Position numbers and translations under genes: made by a program. This document shows, piece by piece, positions 48,043-60,700 of a DNA stretch of 64,000 nucleotides (its first letter is position 1; each line of letters begins with the position of its first letter). Location: positions 21,034,027 to 21,098,026 of the forward strand of contig NC_089730.1 in the NCBI RefSeq assembly GCF_035083965.1, written 5' to 3'. Under the pieces are notes generated by a model. It ran no database searches. It was not told the DNA's origin and saw only the letters and a list, made by a program, of their open reading frames with translations. This DNA is from Branchiostoma lanceolatum (lineage: Eukaryota; Chordata; Leptocardii; Amphioxiformes; Branchiostomatidae).

Positions 48043-48100
48043 TGATATCCCCACAGGAAACCGAGATGTCCCACAAGAGGCCACACCCATCTCATGTGGA
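48043..48100 (+). repeat. Copy of CMTR2 exon-1 acceptor and start codon region
   Basis: CCCACAGGAAACCGAGATGT(CCCACAAGAGGCCACACCC) duplicates the genuine TTCCACAGGAAACTGAGATG(TCTCACAAGAGGCCACACCC) at 48241-48279. The upstream copy keeps acceptor and ATG but then diverges. The two are 190 bp apart, separated by a (CTG)n(ATG)n tract at 48197-48230. Confidence 0.8.
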
Positions 48101-48196
48101 AGGAGAGGGTTGGGCTCTATCTTTCAATACCATGCCCTAGACACAGTAGATAACAACCCACCAACTTTCATGGCCTCGAAAAGGCTATTAAACTTT

Positions 48197-48229
<33 letters not shown>

Positions 48230-48257
48230 ATTGCCAATATTTCCACAGGAAACTGAG

Positions 48258-51200
48258 ATGTCTCACAAGAGGCCACACCCGTCTCCACGACAACCGTATC
48301 CCAAGCAACACGGTGGCCAGCCCCGCCCGCAGAGACAGCACTTCACCCAAGACGTCTGGGACGAGACAGAGAGCCTCTTCAGCAAGAAGTTCTCCTTCGT
48401 GAAGCCCGCGGACGACCCGTGGCGTCTTCCGCCTGCCGAGGTTTTCTTCACCAATCAGAATGAGCCGTTTCCCGAACTCTCGGAGATGAAAGAGGAACTC
48501 AACAGGGTCAAAGGTCAGTGTTTCCTTATCTGGTTTTGTTTTGTATGGAATAAGCTCATTCACCATGTACGCATGCACAAGGTCAAAGGTGAAGGCCCCT
48601 GGCTAACAACAGTTCTCATCTTGACCATATTGTCTTGGTTTGCATCATCTTGGGGCACATCCCCCGTGAATGAGCAACACACTGACAGTCATCTTCGTTT
48701 TGCGAAGGACTACCAAGAAGCATCACAGTGTCCAAACGTGTTTCGTTTATGTCTCAAGGGCCTTGACCTTTGACATTTTACTCTTACTTCGATATACCCT
48801 TTTGCTGTTTGTTGTTTGTTGTTAAGCGTTTATGCTAAAATTTGTTTCTTGTTCTTCAGGTCTCCTGAGTGATAAAGAAATCAGGAGCTGGCACGAACAC
48901 ACAAACCAGACAAACCGCGCCGGGAAAGTCATCTCTCATCTGAAACAGACAATCCACCCACAACTCTGCACCCAGGTTAGTTATGTGTTCATACAAACTA
49001 ATTGTTTTTTCATGTAGCGTCTTCCCAGTTGTTTTGCTTCGGGCCATACTTTGACGTGTTCCATGAATAACCTTGTCGGGTTGAATGATAAGGTTCTTAA
49101 GAATCAAAATATCAACTGTCTTGTAACAAAGTCTAATAGATCTTTACCTGCTTTATATTTATGTATTAGCCATCTGCCTTAGAGCTCAAACAATTTGACT
49201 CTTCCCAAACATTTACTGCATGCATTTCTAACCTTAAGACCAGATTGTGAAAGACACAGGACTTAACTCAAAGGTACCAGAGTCTCTACGGACCGCACAA
49301 CATGGAGGAACCTATAACAGAGGGGAGCAAGGGCTTATAGCTAGACACCTATTTGGATTTATTGGAATTGCAACAGTGCAATACACGTGGGACACAGGCA
49401 GCTATTGCTGATGTCGTGACCCACACACATAATGTACCCGATTTTTACACTAGGGCGTAGTGGGGCAAATCGTGTTAAGTACCTTTTTTCCCAAAGGCAC
49501 AAGATCGGTGGCAGCAGGGGATTTGAACCCGGAACCCCTTGGTTCTGAGTCGGAAATCCTGCCGTTACGCCACACGACCCCACTAGACACCTATATCTAG
49601 GTATGTCTGATGCTTGCAAGACAGGGACCACGTACATGTACCATAAACCAGATAGCATGTTTGAACTAGGTTATATGTTCATTCTCTGTACACAGGCCTG
49701 GTGCAAGTTCCACGAGATCGTGTCCACCTTTCCTCTGGTGTCGGAGGCGGCGGTGGAAAGCGGCATGTTCAACAGCGTGCACGTTTGCGAGGCGCCCGGA
49801 GCGTTCATCACGAGCCTGAACCACTTCCTGGCCAACTGGAGGGTCGACTGCGACTGGAACTGGGTCGGGAACTCGCTGAACCCTTACTACGAGGGCAACG
49901 ACCTGGAGCACACTATTGATGATGACAGGTCAGGGTGTGTGTGTGAGTGAGTGTGTGTGTGTGTGTGCGAGTGTATGTGTGTGTGTGTGTGTTTCTGTGT
50001 ACACAATTGTGTGTGTGTGACAGGTCAGGATGCCACAAGCTTTAATTTGCAACCTAGCTTCAGGTAAGCAGTTTGAAAGCACAGGTACATTGTAGCTCAG
50101 GAAAGAACTCAATAGGAACAGCTCAATAGTTAGAAGTGCCAAAGTTTGTGTTGTTGATATGAATTAACAAAGTCTGTAACTCGCTTTTTCTGTTTCATGT
50201 GTATCCAGAAAGCCCACTGCCAGCTAGCAGCTCAAAGATAGTTTTTAATTATCAGTATTTGCTGTCAGTATTCCTGTTGGGAAGAATAGAGATGTATTAG
50301 TTACGAACTGAAAATGTTACAAGCCAAATGACGTTTGGACTTTCATGGGTAACGTTACATTACTCGTGAAATAACTGGAGAAGTGGATTTATTTCAACTC
50401 AGGTTCATCTTCGGGACCCTGTCCAACTGGCACTTTGGAGCTGACAACACGGGGGACATCATGAGCGCAGAGAACCTGCAGCATCTCAAGACGTTTGTGG
50501 CAGACATCCAGCCTGTGCATCTGGTAAGCCTCCTTGTACTAGGCTATTAACATCTATCAAAACATAATTCCACCAGCCTTCTATCCAATTTAACGTCTTT
50601 TGTTCCCCATCATCTGGGGGTTAGACGTGCTTGCACATGGATAGAGGAGCCCCAGAACTCTTCATCAAGTGCAAGTCCTTTTTTGTAGCAAGAGTTTATA
50701 CGGCTGGATGCCCTTCCTAACGCCAACCCAAACCCTACTGCTGGGCTTAGGACATGGGAAATGTGTGTTAAGTGCCTTTCCCAAGGGCACAACGTCTGGG
50801 TGCATGTCCGGACATGTCTGGGTACTCCACTGGGTATTGAACCTGGGTCTTATTGGTTCATAGCCGGATGCTCTGCCACTGTGCTACACAGACGCCACAC
50901 TGAGGGTACATAATTCCGCCACCCTGAAAAGATACGTCCAAACAGATTCCAACCCAACGTCCCCCAGTATAATCATCATTTGTAGACTGGTACCTGCAGA
51001 AATGTTCGCGGTGGTTTTATGTTAGCGTTTTTTCATGCGGTGAACCCTTTACCGCAAATTTAAGCCACCATGAAAAGCTGTTCCATTGTGTGACTGTAGC
51101 ACTACTATTGTTTCAAACGCAAACTAAAAACCTTCACGAGAACTCCATTTTGATTTTCTACCCACCACGAAATTAAATCCCCGCGAACATTTCTGCATTT

Positions 51201-54200
51201 TTACTCTATTAGCTGTGATAGACGTCTGCAATAGGGATTTGAACTTTTTTGAAGGCTCTTGACATTGACACTGAGAAGACAAGTGACTGACCCAGCTGCA
51301 GGTTCACACAGTCCAAGCAGATTAAATCAGGAGAAGCCAGACTGATGCACAGCACAGAACTAAGAACAGAACTAAGTCAGCTTACAGATATCAAGCAGTA
51401 TTTTACCATTGTCAATGTTGACCGAAGGAGGCCATATATGCACTGTGTTTCCATTCAAAGGAAAAGATACATAACTTTTCTGTTAGAATTTATTATTTGC
51501 TCTTTATTGCCAACTTACGTTTATGTTTACTGTTGCCTAGGTTACAGCAGACGGCAGTATTGACTGCCAGAAGAACCCGGGTGAACAGGAGCGTCTAGTC
51601 TCCCAGCTGCACTACTGTGAGGTGGTCAGTGCCCTTCACCTGCTGGGGGAGGGGGGCGCCCTCGTGGTGAAGAAGTTTACCATGCTGGAGCCCTCCTCAG
51701 CCTGCCTCATGTACCTGCTCAACTGTGTGTTTGCAGAGGTAAGATTCGCTGATAAGGCCAATGTGTTCAAAAATTCATATTTTCCTAGAACGGTTGTAGA
51801 GTGGAAATCGTTGCCACCAAGTACCGTAGAAGCATCCTCATGAGACAGCTTTAAACAATGCATTATACTGCAGACAGATATGCGAAGGTTAGAAGTGACA
51901 TGTCGTTTGGTGTTATGTAACCAGCTGCTGCCGTGCCTTGTACCTGCAAAGCAGAATTGCTTTGAGGAAGGTGACAGATGTTCACAGAATAAATCACTTG
52001 GTTGTGTACAAAGATTCAGATTACAATCACTAAACAGTCTGTTCCATGTTGCTACAGGTTAATGCGTTCAAACCAGCGACCAGTAAGTCTGGGAACTCGG
52101 AGGTGTACGTTGTGTGTGTGGGGTACTCGGGACAGGAGGCACTGGCTGGGCACATGGACAAACTCATGAGCAACTTCAGTAAGTAGGAAGATTCATATGT
52201 AATCCCAGCTAGTTACATTGAAGATGGGTAAACTTGAAAATATCATGAAAAACGTTTAATTAGTTGATGGGCAGACTATCTAAAAATTAATGGAAAAACT
52301 CCAGACATTTTGTGAAAATTTCTAAAGTCAATGTACTTCCTAATAGATGATAACCAAAGATGATATTCAATAATAATACAATTGAAATACAACGTTTGTT
52401 CACATGGTGCTTTTGAAGTTTTGTACCTAACTTTGAATTCTTATTTGCCTTTGGACAGATTTAGAAACAAGGACAATGTGGCACTATACTCATGAAAGTT
52501 ATGAAATCTAAATTGAATGATGATGTGAAATACATGTCTTTAGTAATTATAAGCTTAGAGTAACTTTCTAACCCTTGACCTTCCCAGAACCAGCCAGCCA
52601 CGAGAACGACCTTTTCCCCTGCAACGCCCTCCCTGCAACCTTCACCTCCCAGCTGGTCTCCTGTTGCAGGCAGTTCACGGAACTGCAGTGTGAGACCATC
52701 CGGGAGAACCTGCGTCTGTTCGAGGCGATGAGCGAAGAAGAGGCAGAACACATCCGCCAGGCGCGGGAATGCTGCGCTCAGGAGTACGTGCACCGCTACC
52801 AGCTCCGACCAATCAGAAAGGACTACAGGATATACACTGAGGTATGGGTACATGATACAAAAATGTATCATACAAAAAACAATCTTTTGCCTTTAGTTAG
52901 TTTTTTCGTCTACAATGATCATCACGAAAGGAAGCATGACAGGATATACACTGAGATATCGTAGAATGGAGCTCGTTGTCATCAAATATTGTAGGAGCAT
53001 CCTTGCAGTAGATAGCTTTAACGAATGCCTTGCAGTCAGATTTGCAAAGACTAGGTGTGACAGGCTTTTCAGTGTAGTATAACCAGCTGCTGCCGCATGA
53101 GCACAGACATGATATATAAGCACAAAGATCATACGCCTGCGAAGGAGTCTACCAAAAAGCTATATTTAACGAGCAGGGAGAAGACCAGAGACATGATTTT
53201 CTTTTCACCTTACAGGCGTAATGTCCAGTGTAGTATAACCAGCTGCTGCCGCATGAGCACAGACATGATATGTATAAGCACAAAGATCATACGCCTGCGA
53301 AGGAGGCTACCAAAACGCAATATTTTACGAGCAAGGAGAAGACCAGAGACATTATTTTTGACCTTTCACCTTACAGGCGCCTGGGAGGTCCAACTTCACC
53401 TCTGACCTGAGGAAAAAGTTGCAGGGGAGCTTCAACGAGCGGCAACAGCAGGCACTGTTGCCATGGGCACAGAAGATTCTACAGGAGGGGGGAGGGGGGC
53501 AGGGGAGCTTGGCTCCAGAGAGAACAGCAATAGCCACAATAGAGGTAAGTTTAACTTTATAAGGAGTACTGACTGAGGTGTGGGTAGTTTTTACAAGTGA
53601 CAATACCGAGCACAGTTGCCATGGGCACAGAAGATACTACAGGAGGGGGGAGGGGGCCATGGATTATTACAGCACAGCTTCATCTTCTTCAGAGGTAGAC
53701 ATATTCCCTATCGTTGATACTGAAGATTACAATTGGTCAAGATTTAGATATTAACATTTTCTGATTGATTAATTATATATATTTATACATGGGCTCAAAT
53801 AAAGTTCTAAATGGGAACTATACGCGACTACAGCCTCTTTTCTGAAGATGTGGTGTGAGTGTGTACGGTTGGCTTGAGGTTGCCCACTACTACTGCCTAT
53901 ATTTATACATAGTTACATCTATTTTGCATATGTTTTCTTTGAAGACAAAAGACTGTCTGACTGCTTAAATATCAGAGTTGGGCCCGGATTCAGATTTTTT
54001 TAGGATACAATCAATTATTGAAAAAAGGCATAATTTATGATTTTTTGAATTACTTTCATCTCTCCCCAGGAGACAGAGCCCAGTCCAGAGGCAGTAGAAG
54101 ACGTTGTGTACCCGGTGGTGGGGAGGGCGGTGGGGAGGGTGCGGAACTCTCGTTTCTGTGATGTCCATGTTCTGGGCCAGTGGAACGAGGCTCTGGACAA

Positions 54201-57200
54201 AGCACAGGTGAGGATCACATTTTTTGTGTGAATGAATGACTCATTTTTGTATAAATACTATAATAGATAGATTCAAGATATTTCAAAACTCAAACAATTA
54301 TTCAAATACATTTTATACATTTTACAGTAATCTGAATGACCAGAATTGTGGATTTATCAGGGCTTCAATCATGAATTATACAATGCATAATCTGTGTTTT
54401 TTTAAAAAGTAGATTATTATTTAAATATATAATATTTTTTTGTGACCCTTACCTCCTCTCTCATGACCTCAATGAGCTTTTAATTGCTTCTCATGAATTA
54501 ATAAAGTTTCAAACAAACATATGTAATGACTGTGCATGTACACAAAGAATTATAGAATGCTGAATAGATGCTCTTCCAAAGATGTTGAATGGTTTTATTT
54601 CATGCTCATAGCCCAATAGATCCTGTTGGATTCTTTCTTTATCAATCTGAGAAAAGTCATCTTCACATGCCATTCTTTAATTTGTTGGTTTCAGATTCTT
54701 CTCCAAGAGAATAGAGCCTTCTTGAGAAAGTTGCAAGAAGACATGGGGTCCAGTGAAGATGAAGCATTCCTGGTCTTGAAGGGACAACAGCTGTCTCAGG
54801 TGAGTTAAGACATTTTACTTGTGCCAAGAAGTTTTTAAACTCCTTAGCAGCATTTGTTGGGTTTTAAGGTACAGTGTAGATAACTCACAAAGTTATTAAA
54901 TCAGATTGATGTATTCTTTTCTCTTGTTTTATCTCTCCTTTTTTGTCTCTCCTGTAGCTATTCAGTGACTGTTACAATCCTATTGAATTTCTTTATATAC
55001 TTGGTCTGAGACTTAATATTCTCTTTTTCAGTCCCTGCTTCCCAAAGTCCTGTGCCTTACCAACACCCGTGTCTTAAAGATGCTCAAGCCGTATCTTAGT
55101 GCAGGGCTGGAGCCAAAGGTGGGTGGGTTGTCTTAAGACCCAGATAGCTAATTATATTTTTCATAAACTAATGAAAAAACATTGCTCAAGATGAATGAAA
55201 ATTTTGTGATGGTTGTTTTGGATGTAATATTGTTATACACTATAATCCACCAATTTGAAACCAAACCAAACCTTCTCAAAGTTTCTGAAAGCAGGGATTC
55301 TTGTGTACAGAATAATATGCTCGTCGAAAGATTCAGTGAAATAAGAAAACTGTTTTTGGTAGTGTGTGTTGTCCTACCTGCTTCTTACTCTTACATTTAA
55401 GGAAGAAAGAGAGCAGAAAAAAAATTATGTAAAACAATGATGCAAAAGTCATGTATGATTGATATCGCTAATGAATTTGACTTTTTGTGCTAATCATGTT
55501 ACATAAAATTATACATCTTAACTTTCTTGCTTGTTTCCCCTGTACTGTCAGATGTTCAGTGTGGACTGTGACCCTGTGGAGACCTTCCTAGCCCTGAAGG
55601 AGGTGAACCCTGACGGAGACGTCTTACCTGCCTCACCTGGGGACAGGACAGGTGTGCTGCAGGACTCCAGGTAAGGGTCACCTGTGTGTTATGCCTTACC
55701 TGCCTTACCTGCCTCACATGAGGACAGGACAGGTGTGCTACAGGACTCCAGGTGAGAGCACAGGTGTTTGCAATGTCGTTAGGACTAGATGTGTTGCTGT
55801 GGTTCACTGTTCATTCAGTCTATAGAGAGGAATTTCCCTCGGTACTTTGCACTGTGTTATGTATATTATGCTGGTCCTTTTTCTGGACACCTGTTAGAGT
55901 TGATTTCTAAACTATTAGTTGGATGCACTCACTAGATATCTCTTTTTTTGTGTAAACTTTGAACAGATTGCCCAACTTGTTACAGATGACAGTAGGATTA
56001 TGATGTTTACAGATTGAAGAAGGTTGTTTGGAGTCAAAAGCATTTGTGTTTGTGTTTGGAAATGCTCGGAAATGTTTTTGATTTTAAGTCATCGTTGTGT
56101 GCATCAGACAGCGGATGCTGTCTGAAACGTCTGACTGTTTCAAAATTTTTGTTGTCTTACTACCTGGATGTCTAACCTTCATCAACGCATCGTTGTGTTA
56201 TCCTTGCTCAGGTTACCCAAGTTGTTGCAGATGACAGGGGTGGACATGATTGTTGCTGACCTGAGAACAGATACAGGAGAGTTCGGGCAGGAGGAGAATC
56301 ACTCCAAGGAGGAGTTCATCCTGCTCTGTCTACTCGCTCTAAAGGTAAAAATGCTGAAACCTGATACCATAGATCTGATGTAATGTGATACTGTAATGAT
56401 ATTTATTTATTCATGCCTCATGCAGACAGTGGTGCATCTAAATCAAATTTTTGACAGTCACTCTTTTCTACAAATAACCCAGATATATAATGGCAGGAAA
56501 CTACAGACAAACTTCCTAAGTTAAACATTCATGTAGATTTTTCTAAACTACCCAGTAGTAGATATATGATACAACATTTTTGTGCTAGAGGCATACTGCT
56601 GACCCCGGCAGCAGTTTAATCAAAATACTGGATACTACTACTACTACTACTGCATACACTCCTATGATATCAATGAAGTACAATGTTGTCCACAAAAACA
56701 CACTGATAATTGAGCTCTTCATAATGTTCTCAGAAGCCATCTTACCTGAAGCCTAATACATTATCTGAAAGATGTACATCTGAGAACCTGCTATATGATC
56801 ATGTGATCATGAGACAGTGTATATTAAGTAAAGAAAGCAGTACATGAAACATGCAGCATTGTTTGATTTTAATGTATAGCATATTACCATGGAATGTTGT
56901 ACACAAAAAGAATGGAAATTTCTGCTATGATTATTCCATGATTACTGCTCATATTATTGCTCATTAAGCTCTATGCCTAGTGATTTTACAATGATCATAC
57001 TTCTTACACACACGTCTTTTACAATGTACATTAATTAATAATGTCAAAAATTATTTTTACAACAGAAAACCAGCTTTTCATTACTATATGTCAACTTTAC
57101 AAATGAACAATTATATAATAACAAGACATGTCAAAACATACTTTGTTGCAGTTTTGCCAACTGCAGTGATGAAATCAAATAAGTATGAAGTTTTAAACTT

Positions 57201-57317
57201 TTTTCCATTTTTTTGTAGAGCCTGCCCCCAGGTGGAGTGCTGGTGTGCTGTATCCACACAGTCCTGACCAGGTTTACCGCAGGGCTGGTCTACATACTGC
57301 ACAGGGTCTTCAACAAG
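48258..57317 (+). CDS. CMTR2: Cap-specific mRNA 2'-O-methyltransferase 2 (14 coding exons; C-terminal exons not found)
   Basis: Exons 48258-48513, 48860-48975, 49696-49928, 50403-50523, 51541-51738, 52058-52178, 52588-52841, 53377-53544, 54070-54207, 54695-54799, 55032-55118, 55552-55670, 56212-56344 and 57219-57317 join to 716 codons without a stop. The enzyme methylates the ribose 2'-OH of the second transcribed nucleotide (cap 2) using SAM. Landmarks: AWCKFHEI with catalytic K128, SAM loop CEAPGAF (155-161), VTADGSID with D246, and [13 protein letters not shown] with K286, giving the K-D-K set with the D-to-K spacing of 40 as in human. Also [17 protein letters not shown]. Human CMTR2 is about 770 aa, so roughly 50-60 residues are missing at the C terminus. 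The last exon seen ends at a good donor (AAG|GTAGGG) and no further plus-strand exon is visible before the window ends. Several exon edges are duplicated in its introns. Confidence 0.92.
48564..48778. mobile_element. MITE, family of 46156-46528, diverged copy
   Basis: CGCATGCACAAGGTCAAAGG(TGAAGGCCCC) and (GGGCCT)TGACCTTTGACATT are the inverted ends. In CMTR2 intron 1, about 50 bp after the exon-1 donor. Confidence 0.65.
49365..49585 (-). mobile_element. tRNA-derived SINE
   Basis: Minus strand from 49585: GGGGTCGTGTGGCGTAACGG (A-box TGGCGTAACGG), then GGGTTCAAATCC (B-box), a body with GGTACTTAACACGATTTGCC, and a tail TCACGACATCAGCAATAGCT...AATAAATCCAAAT shared with 12895-12975. In CMTR2 intron 2. 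Confidence 0.7.
49930..50040 (+). repeat. (GT)n microsatellite with duplicated exon-3 end
   Basis: The CMTR2 exon-3 end GACAG|GTCAGG is echoed after the GT tract as GTGACAGGTCAGGATG at about 50015-50030. The copy is very short, so its status is uncertain. Confidence 0.55.
50620..50895 (-). mobile_element. tRNA-derived SINE
   Basis: Minus strand: GTGTAGCACAGTGGCAGAGC (A-box-like TAGCACAGTGG), then CAGGTTCAATACC (B-box-like), followed by a body with GGGAAAGGCACTTAACACAC. In CMTR2 intron 4. Not a functional tRNA. Confidence 0.65.
50991..51208. mobile_element. MITE, family of 11347-11559
   Basis: GCAGAAATGTTCGCGGTGGT(TTTATG) at the left and CGCGAACATTTCTGCATTTT at the right, with inner ACCCTTTACCGC. 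Older than the 11347 copy. In CMTR2 intron 4. Confidence 0.7.
51745..52030 (+). mobile_element. LINE reverse-transcriptase 3' end fragment
   Basis: Translation [20 protein letters not shown]...SFKQ is the typical C-terminal end of a CR1/Jockey-type ORF2 ('FPRT..WNSLP'). A single in-frame stop interrupts it. The 3' part shares AACCAGCTGCTGCCG with 53080-53100. In CMTR2 intron 5. Confidence 0.65.
52910..53376 (+). repeat. CMTR2 intron-7 repeats: exon-7 end copy, LINE 3' end and duplicated exon-8 acceptor
   Basis: At 52938-52962 CATGACAGGATATACACTGAG repeats the exon-7 end GACTACAGGATATACACTGAG. From 52965 to 53100 a LINE-like end (ATGGAGCTCGTTGTC...AACCAGCTGCTGCCGCATGA) follows. Then a block of about 155 bp from AACCAGCTGCTGCCGCATGA to CACCTTACAGGCG occurs twice (about 53083-53220 and 53237-53380). 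The second occurrence runs into real exon 8 at 53377. Confidence 0.75.
53600..53665 (+). repeat. Copy of an internal CMTR2 exon-8 segment
   Basis: GTTGCCATGGGCACAGAAGA(TACTACAGGAGGGGGGAGGGGG) in intron 8 duplicates exon-8 bases 53458-53500 with one or two substitutions, 157 bp downstream. The preceding GACTGAGGTGTGGGTA (about 53570) resembles the exon-7 donor region. Confidence 0.75.
55680..55760 (+). repeat. Copy of CMTR2 exon-12 end and donor
   Basis: CTTACCTGCCTCACATGAGG(ACAGGACAGGTGTGCTACAGGACTCCAG)GTGAG repeats the end of exon 12 (donor at 55671) about 82 bp downstream. The copy retains a strong GTGAGA donor. Confidence 0.85.
55965..56012 (+). repeat. Decayed copy of CMTR2 exon-13 start
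   Basis: AGATTGCCCAACTTGTTACAGATGACAG resembles the exon-13 start GGTTACCCAAGTTGTTGCAGATGACAG at 56211-56237. Confidence 0.55.
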
Positions 57318-57701
57318 GTAGGGTGTCTTCTTGTTTGTTTGTTTGTTTTGCATAACCGGCAAACCAGTTTTACAAACACACCAGTTTTGTATGTAGCAAG
57401 GTAAGTACAAGCTGTGTAAGACAGGACTGATAGATTTGATCCACTCACATCGGGAATTAAGGACCCCTACTGTTATCAATTAGTGTGGAGGCTTGTTTAA
57501 CATGATCGAGGTGGCCTTTTTTCCCAATGGCTAACTTTTGCCACAAGGATAAAGCTGTTTTGCTTTGCTCCTGTTAGATTGGGGTAGAGGACACAAGACC
57601 ATTCCCAGGGATGTAAGTGAGTTGGCAATGTCAGGATGTGCCACACCCTGTCCATGAATAACCTTGTACATCTACAGTGCCTGCTCATGGTGGCTGATTG
57701 T

Positions 57702-60700
57702 CTAGCTGCTGTCATGTAGAGAAGACCTGGCCATTTCTAGGTTCATCAATGATTCAGCAATGCTAGGGTGTGCTGAGTCCTCACCAAAGACACTCCTGTA
57801 CATCTGCAGTGCCTGTTCGTGGTAGCCGATTGCTTTTCTGGCGTCATCCAGCTGCCTCCAAGCCGTCCCCAGGCTGTTTAGTGACATGGCAATGTAACGA
57901 TGTGCTTTATCCTGACCGTAGATACTCCTGAACATCTGCAGAGCCTCTTCAAGATAGCCAGTTGCTTTTCTGGGATCGCCAGCAACACACCAGGTTGCTC
58001 CAATATTTCTCAGCAAGATGGCGATCCTAGGATGTTCTTTATTCTGACCACATAAGATTTTCATCATCTGTAGTGCCTCTTCGTAGAAACTGATGGCTTT
58101 CCTGTGATCCCCCAAACATTGGTAGACACGCCCCATGCTGTTAAGTGAGGGGACAAGGTCATGATGTGCCGTATCTTGACCATAGATACTCCTCCTCATC
58201 TTTAGTGCCTGCTCAGAGTAGCTTATAGCTTTGCTGTAATTTCCCTGGCTACAACAGACAGTCCCAAGGTTGTGAAGTGACCTGGCAATATGAGGAGTTT
58301 CAGCAGTCTGACCGTAGATACTTCTGCGCATTGCTAGTGACTGTTCATGGTAGCTGACAGATGTTGCATAGTTACCCAGGTTTTCATAGGCCATCCCTAG
58401 GTTGTTCAGTGAGATGGCGATGTCGGGATGTGCAGTATTGTCACCATAGATTCTCTTTCTCATCTGCAGTGCCTGCTCCAGGTATTTGGTTGCTTTCCTG
58501 TGATCACTAAGTTCCTCCCAGGTTCTCCCTAGAATGTTGAGTGCCCTGGCAGTGTCAGCATGGTCAACAGTTTGACCATGCACACTCCTGTACATCTCCA
58601 GTGCCTCTTCGTGGTATCCAATTGCTTTTCTGTGATCACCAAGGCTGGTAAAGGCCAGACCCAGGTTGTTGAGTGTTTTTGCAGTTTCCTGATGTGCAGT
58701 TCCCTCACCATGGATACTTCTGTACATCTCTAGCACCTGCTCAAGGTATGCAGTTGCTTTTCTGTAGTCAGCCAGGTCACCCCAGGCCACCCCCAAGCTG
58801 GTAAGTGAGCTTGCTATGTTAGGATGAGCTTCAGTCTGACCATAGATACTTCGTTGCATCTCCAGTGCCTGTTCATAGTAACTGATAGCTTCACTGTAAT
58901 CACCCAGATGGTGGCAAGCTAACCCGAGGTTTAAATGTAACTGAGCAATTTCCTCAGTTTCTGTACCTTCCAGTTTCTTAAGGGCCTTATCAAAGTAGCT
59001 GATAGCCAGGCTGTACTTGCACAGCTGGAAGTACATCTTTCCTTGTACATTAGGAGAACTATCATAGAAATTAGAGACTGAATGTAAAGTTAGACCCTTT
59101 CCAGACAACTTAGATAAAGAATCTTTGAGAGGAACTGACGAATAAAAGTATCTGAAAAGTTGTTTTTCATTTGGTAGATGGAAAACTGCCATCAAGGCAG
59201 TTGTTTGCTCCTCATCATTGATTTGTGAGGATGATTCCTTTCCATGCAGCACTGCTTCCATTGAGACCAAGGCTGACAAGTTTTCCTTCTGTCCACCATT
59301 TGCAATGTAGGTTCTGAGCCTGAGTTCTGCTGAGATGCTGGTAAGCACTGTCAGGTGGTGTGCATTGTTGGGACTGATCACTTGTAGGTTTTCTATTTCT
59401 TCTATTGTCTCCAAAACTGTGGTAGGTACAATGCCTGAAGACAGTGCCAAGCAGTCCACTGCTACTGCTGGGAAGCGATAGAGGTCTTTCTTCACATCAA
59501 TCAGCCTTGCTGCATGTTTTTCTTTGTACCTTTTAATGTTTTCCCCCTGTGTCTCCTGTGCCAGTTGTTGAGCCATTTTTCCTCCATCAGCTTGCAGTAT
59601 CTCTGCTGTAAAGTCCATGTATGTGTCAATCAAAGCCTGGTCCCCTGCTATCAGGCATGGGTTTCTCAAGATAGTGGCAAGGTGATATCCCTTCTTCAGG
59701 TATAATGTGGCATCATTTTGCAATATTGAAGCCATGTTGCTCGGGGTGTGGATGAGTTCACTTGGTGGTTTGTTCTCTGTTCCCTGCCTGCCCAGTGGAG
59801 TCTTGCTTGCCTTTGGCATGGATCCATCAAATGCAAACCCACGAGGTGTAACAGAGTCAAAGTACCAGCTGTCAAGTGGATTCTCAGAGTAGAAATCATT
59901 GAGAGATTTTATTCCCAGTGCTGGGAGAATGGTTTCTCCCAGGTTGACCACCTTGAGGTGTAGATAGTGGGTGAGGTTACGGAAATACTCGAGACATTCT
60001 TCACTTTCTTCTTCTACCAAGATGGCGAACTCCAGGTCTGAGTAAGGAGTTACCAGTCCTGTGGCCTGTGAGCCCAAACCTATCAGGGCATACTTACAGG
60101 GAGGGGGACCCATTAACCCAATACACTCTTCTACAAGCAGGCTGATGAACTCCTTCCTTTGTTGTGCTATGTTCTCAAACAACTGCCTGACAGCCTGAGC
60201 TCGTTTTGCCTCTATCTCTTTGACACGTGGGTCGTCCTCATCATGTACATAGGGATCCAGCTGCTGGTCAATGGTTTCCATCTCCAGCTTGATCTGGTCC
60301 CGCATCTCCTTCAGCTGTTTCTTGTGTTTTTCTGTGTTTTCAAGGCTGACATTATGACAGATATCTAGGGTACATTTCAGAAATGACTTTTCTACTTCTA
60401 TGATAGCTGTCACTATGTTACCATTAAGGACTTCATCCTTTGACCTGGCTATCGCTGCATTGTAGAGTGCTGCTGCTTTGACAAAGTCTTCCCCTTCTCC
60501 TGTCTGCTGACCTCGCTTGCTGTAGACATCCCCCAACTTGCACAGGGGCTCCACCTCTCTCTGGTACTGCTGGGCTGTGGGATCTGGGAAAGAAATAACT
60601 TGATGTTGGGCATTTCTCTTACTAGTTTGTACTTGAAAGGCAACCAAAATATTGTCAGAACCTTGTATCTCAAAGTAGATATTTTGTACAATATAATGTT

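Noticed and set aside
59514-59963. Plus-strand ORFs within the NTase/TPR gene
   Set aside because: Antisense shadows of the large coding exon, with no domain or splice signal.
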